This document shows positions 7,561-10,534 of a stretch of DNA of 10,534 nucleotides, one piece after another (within the stretch, counting starts at the first letter, position 1; every line of letters starts with the position of its first letter). The stretch lies in the NCBI GenBank assembly GCA_003024985.2, contig PXIH01S0068223.1; one strand, 5' to 3'. The notes under the pieces are model-generated. The model was given only the letters and a program-made list of their open reading frames with translations. It had not been told where the DNA came from and made no database searches. Both the position numbers and the translations under genes were made by a program. The DNA comes from Euperipatoides rowelli (lineage: Eukaryota > Onychophora > Udeonychophora > Euonychophora > Peripatopsidae).

Positions 7561-8698
7561 TGGGATCCGGAAACAGGGAAGGAACTGGATTGGAGTTTAG
7601 TAGGGAGAAATCAAAGGGATGTGGATAAAGAAAAGGGAGGAAAATAAATGGTGGTTAAATGGGGAGGAAATTGAAGAGGTATTTAAATACGAATATTTAG
7701 GAGTGATGTTAAATATGGGGAGTAATTATTTAAAGGTTTGGGAAGGCAAATTGTGGGCGAAATTTATGAGAAATAAGGGTATGATAAAGAAAATGGCATT
7801 TTTNGGATATAATAAGTATGAAATCATAAGNNTATTATGGAAATCAATTGCAGTTCCAGGAATTATGTTTGGGAGTGATGCTGTGGTTTTATCAAGGGAA
7901 ATGAGGGTGGGGATGGAAAAAGTACAAAATGAAATGGGAATATTAGCATTGGGAGGACATATGTTTACGGCGATGGAAGCAATTCAGGGTGAAATGGGTT
8001 GGAGTTTGTTTGAGGATAGAGAAGCGAAAGATTAGTTAAAAAGATTTGGGAGGATGCAGTTGATGGATAATCGTAGAATTTGTAAAAAGGTGTTTAAAGA
8101 TGGGATGATGAGAGCAAGGAAATCTGGATGGTTTAAAAGAGTGATTCAGTTTGTAAAAAAAATTGATGTAAGTAGAATAAGTATTTATCTAGGTATATGG
8201 GAGGGAGATCTGAGTAGTGTTAGGAAGGATTTGGATTGTAAGGGCTGGGATAAGCAGATTGAGGGAGTGGATAAGAAAATAACATTGTGGATGTATAGGA
8301 ATAAAGGATGTATTAAGGAGTAGGATTTTTTATATGACAATGATAGGGGAAGCGAGTTATTGTTTCAAACTAGATCGGGTTGTATAAAGACAAGGGATAG
8401 AATGAAATATTTTGGGAATGAAGAGGATATGAGTTGTAGATTGTGCGGGGAGGTAAAGGAGGATTTAGAGCATATTTTATTAGATTGTAAAGAATTAGTA
8501 ATGGAGAGGGTAAAAATTATTGGGGAAGGGGGTCTAGGAAAAGAAGAGTTAAATGATAGAGGGGATATTTTAAGGAATTGGTTGGGTTTTGAAGGGGACG
8601 GGGAATGGATTAAATGGGTAAAGGGATTATTGTTGGAATGGGAGATAAGGGTAAGGGAAGTTTGGAAAGGGAAAGCAGATGGTGGTTTTTTGTTGTAA
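7561..8698 (+). pseudogene. Reverse transcriptase ORF, C-terminal remnant of LINE
   Basis: The first readable part, G-L-E-F-S-R-E-K-S-K (about 7587-7616), lies in another frame. A one-base shift near 7617 leads into the frame of 7619, which runs to the TAA at 8696-8698. In that frame KYEYLGVML (7688 on) matches the segment that follows the catalytic core in LINE reverse transcriptases, and MQLMDNRRICKKVF (8054 on) fits the region downstream. A C-x2-C-x8-H-x4-C motif at 8435-8488 (CRLCGE...EHILLDC) is the zinc-binding domain found C-terminal to many LINE RTs. In-frame stops at 8033-8035 and 8321-8323 and the frameshift make it dead. No RNase H domain is visible. The RT would copy element RNA at the nick in target DNA. 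N bases at 7804 and 7831-7832 leave three codons unread. The sense strand is very C-poor. Confidence 0.85.
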
Positions 8699-8758
8699 AT
8701 AGTTAGGCTAACATTCGTTTAAAATGAATGACTCCGGAGATAAGGAGAAGCCGATGAA

Positions 8759-8778
8759 TATCGTATCGTATTGTATCA
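8759..8778 (+). repeat. Pentamer tail of LINE, TATCG-type
   Basis: Four tandem pentamers, TATCG TATCG TATTG TATCA, end the element. Tandem 3' repeats in place of poly-A occur in several LINE clades, where the RT recognises its own 3' end. Confidence 0.75.
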
Positions 8779-9319
8779 TTATTAGCCTTGGGGAAATTGG
8801 TGGGAGGGGGGTGGGGTGGTTTAATAAAAAGAAGGGGGCAGTGGAAGTATAAAGAAAGAAGAGAAGAAAATTAAAATTTGTTCACCTGTATGTAACATAG
8901 ATTTAAATTTGTATTGAATACTTTATTTTTCAAATAAACACACAAAATTCAAATTATTAGGCCTATAATGATCAGTGATCAAGTTTTCCCACAAGTTTGC
9001 CTTTTTTTTTTATGGAATTTTTTTACTATTAGGTGGCCTAATAAATTATTTAAACTTATTCACCAGGTTCATCCTTCTCATTAGGGTGATTTTAAATGTT
9101 ATGTGTGATATTTATTTTAATATTGTCCTTAATTTTCTGTGTGTAATGTGAATGTTGTTATGGTTATTTTAAAAAATAATTTTATAATTTCAAGCTACAA
9201 AGTGTATTATTTACAACATCTTTCTATGCTATGTTGTAGGATGTAAGTAGAAATATAAGTAGGACATAAAAGAATGTAAATTCATCATGGTATCTTTCTG
9301 TTTTTCGCTTAAAGAAGGT
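8779..9319. other. Unassigned DNA, no gene
   Basis: The first 90 bases remain G- and A-rich and may be LINE remnant or target sequence. The rest is AT-rich with no coding frame. It contains TGATCAGTGATCA (8969-8981), two copies of a 6-bp palindrome. Part of it may belong to the hAT-like element that ends at 9394, but no internal transposase motif or left end was identified. Confidence 0.5.
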
Positions 9320-9394
9320 AGATTCACATTGGGGTGCTGAGTAATTTTTTCTCTCTAAAGATGGTGGTAGGCCAAATCAGTTTGGGTACCCCTG
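9320..9394 (+). mobile_element. hAT-like transposon end (right end in this orientation)
   Basis: The sequence ends in CAGTTTGGGTACCCCTG (9378-9394). Read outward on the other strand this is CAGGGGTACCCAAACTG, close to the common hAT terminal pattern CAGGGGTTCCCAAACT. About 45 bp further in lies TTGGGGTGCTGAG, a GGGGTG block of the kind often seen inside hAT ends. The candidate 8-bp target duplication is CAGTCTAG (9395-9402), but I found no matching left end in the window. The element is therefore a relic of unknown length. Confidence 0.5.
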
Positions 9395-9481
9395 CAGTCT
9401 AGGGGCTAAGATTTTTTAGTTCTTATTGTTTTTCTTAGTTATTTTTATTTTTATGTTATCATAATACATTTTTCCATATTT

Positions 9482-9803
9482 GTGTGTGCATTATTATTAC
9501 ACTTTCATTTAAATGTTCATCATCACCTCAATGTTGAACTTCTAGTCGTTGGATTTGACATGCTTCTCATGATGAATATATTTTTCTTCCATGGTCTTCA
9601 CAGTCACCTGACCTAACTCCATGTGATTTTTTTTATTATTGGGTTACATCAAATAACATGCGTTTATGCCAGATGATTTAGCACAGCTGTGAGATAAGAT
9701 CATGCATCAAGTCACTGATATCGAACATGAGATTTTGGGTCATGTGTGGCAGGATCTTCAATAAAGGATTGTTTTTTGCCATGTCACCAAGGGCGAACAT
9801 ACC
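9482..9803 (+). pseudogene. mariner-type DDE transposase relic, C-terminal
   Basis: Three frames together give a transposase C-terminus. Frame one (from 9488) has A-L-L-L-H-F-H-L-N-V and L-N-V-E-L, matching the DGAPPHFHLNVR region. Frame two (from 9547) has R-W-I then, after a stop at 9556, WSSQSPDLTPCDFF (9592-9633), the signature around the last catalytic residue. The Asp of CDFF is codon 9625-9627. Frame three (from 9642) has G-Y-I-K, PDDLAQL, TDIEHEILGHVWQDLQ and FCHVTKGEH. Stops at 9556, 9654, 9690 and 9762 and two frame changes show it is dead. The second catalytic Asp and everything upstream are lost or unreadable. The family cuts and pastes DNA flanked by short inverted repeats. No such ends were found here. 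Confidence 0.8.
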
Positions 9804-10013
9804 TGTAAGCTTCAACCAAAACTTGGTAGATTAAAAAGGAGAGCATTAGTGTTCATATGTGCCTATGCTAGCTTGATAAGATAGACCCTGTCCTCCATCT
9901 ATATCTGCATTATAAAGGGGAGTAATGTAAAACTAAAAGTGTTTGTTAGGCTGAAAAAAAAATTTACTAGTCTGTTGTGGGGCACACATTGATAAAATCT
10001 GGCTGTCTATATT
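9804..10013. other. Unassigned DNA between transposon relics
   Basis: No coding or structural feature was recognised. The first bases (to about 9840) may be the remaining transposase C-terminus or 3' flank. Confidence 0.4.
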
Positions 10014-10089
10014 TTGATAAGCTTTTTTTTTAGGGGGTTGTCTGAATGTTTTGATAACAAAAAGGATGAAAATTGATAAGCTTTTTTTT
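10014..10089. repeat. 17-bp direct repeat pair, subterminal
   Basis: TTGATAAGCTTTTTTTT occurs at 10014-10030 and 10073-10089, 59 bp apart. Related TTGATAA words lie at about 9989 and 10051. They sit inward of the hAT-like end at 10168, where hAT elements often carry short repeated transposase-binding motifs. That link is inference. Confidence 0.7.
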
Positions 10090-10127
10090 ACTGCAAACTT
10101 CAGAAGGAACACAAACAAGCTACAATT

Positions 10128-10168
10128 GGGCCGCATGTGGCCCTCAGGCCGCATGTTGGACATTTCTG
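10128..10168 (+). mobile_element. Second hAT-like transposon end (right end)
   Basis: GGGCCGCATGTGGCCC (10128-10143) and GGCCGCATGTTGGACA form a GC-rich block in AT-rich surroundings. Read from the other strand, the end is CAGAAATGTCCAACATGCGG followed by CCTGAGGGCCACATGCGG, close to the hAT-type terminal pattern CAGGGGTGTCCAACATGCGGCC. It differs from the end at 9394, so two families are represented. No matching left end or 8-bp duplication was found. The open frames that cross it (9933-10193 minus, 10051-10236 plus) are spurious. Confidence 0.5.
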
Positions 10169-10534
10169 GTGTAGTTAAATGCAATACCTGCAATGTTGAT
10201 CAACTGATAATATTGATTAACATTGATACACTTTGATGTCTTGATAATAGGATGAGATGCACACATTATTTGGACCATGCATATGACATCATCATTGATC
10301 ATGTGAACAAATAGGGTTATATTTCTACATGCTTTCATACTATATTAGGAAGAATGACAAAGTGTAATATTCTGATAGTGATAACACTTGGTCATCGCAT
10401 TCAAGAGATGACCAAGATATGGAATAATTTTCATTTTTTGCAATACCACACATCCAAATTTTACATTCATTATACTTGTCTCTGACTAAAAACCTTGCGA
10501 AACTGCAGGATTAGCCCTCACCTGATTTATACAA
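10169..10534. other. Unassigned AT-rich DNA, no gene
   Basis: No gene was recognised. A GACATCATCA motif in the context ACCATGCATATGACATC (10276 on) recalls the repeat at 4708-4733, and GTTGATCAAC (10195-10204) is a 10-bp palindrome. Neither defines an element. Confidence 0.5.

Larger units (their letters stand above)
7550..8778 (+). mobile_element. 5'-truncated non-LTR retrotransposon (LINE)
   Basis: This block contains the 3' third of a LINE: the end of the reverse-transcriptase ORF, its C-terminal zinc motif, a short 3' untranslated stretch from 8699 and a tandem pentamer tail to about 8778. The catalytic YADD-type region of the RT is absent, so it is 5'-truncated, as is usual for LINE copies. 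The left edge is placed at the C16 run. The right edge is uncertain, because the G-rich, C-poor composition continues to about 8870. No target-site duplication was found. The 3' sequence ACTCCGGAGATAAGG then GAGAAGCCGATGAATATCG ends in TATCG units instead of poly-A. The clade is not assignable by eye. Confidence 0.85.

Noticed and set aside
8969-8981. TGATCAGTGATCA as an operator or hAT left end
   Set aside because: Two 6-bp palindromes in AT-rich DNA are expected by chance. CAGTGATCAAGTTTTCCC matches the 9394 end too poorly to pair with it.
9933-10338. Overlapping short frames on both strands
   Set aside because: They cross the hAT-like end and simple repeats. Opposite-strand overlap and composition argue against coding.

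Overview
The window looks like non-coding, repeat-rich DNA from an animal nuclear genome. It is very AT-rich, full of homopolymer runs, and has no operon structure, ribosome binding sites or intact long reading frame. The recognisable pieces are all decayed mobile DNA of metazoan type: a tRNA-derived SINE, the 3' end of a LINE, a mariner-type transposase relic, two hAT-like transposon ends, and a broken coding fossil of a kind I associate with multi-copy uncharacterised proteins in aquatic invertebrates and arthropods. An invertebrate host is my best guess, but the species cannot be resolved. Scattered N bases (1467, 1578, 1580-1581, 5038, 7804, 7831-7832) point to a draft assembly.

Layout: 1-1039 is unassigned AT-rich DNA. 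From 1040 to about 2395 lies an old coding remnant, interrupted at 1205-1988 by a 784-bp insertion that ends in (TAA)5 and is flanked by the 5-bp repeat ATTTA. The reading frame resumes in phase on the far side. From 2422 to about 4440 I see no gene. From 4618 to about 5690 there is a repeat-rich zone: a 155-bp-spaced pair carrying GGCTCATTTGCATAT, then at least four diverged tandem units of about 152-172 bp carrying TGACATCACACCTAC. A 92-bp inverted-repeat mini-element lies at 6165-6256.

At 6594-6880 a minus-strand tRNA-derived SINE sits between perfect 15-bp direct repeats. At 7550-8778 is a 5'-truncated, plus-strand non-LTR retrotransposon. It holds the end of the reverse-transcriptase ORF, a C-terminal C-x2-C-x8-H-x4-C zinc motif, two in-frame stops, an upstream frameshift and a pentamer-repeat 3' tail. 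It begins beside a run of 16 C. A hAT-like end follows at 9320-9394, a mariner-type transposase relic at about 9482-9803, and a second, different hAT-like end at about 10128-10168. The remainder is unassigned.

No gene here appears functional and no genes act together. The interest lies in the layered insertion history, above all the uncharacterised coding fossil cut by a datable insertion, the SINE with intact target-site duplication, and the diverged tandem array. No host gene, rRNA, functional tRNA or CRISPR array was seen.
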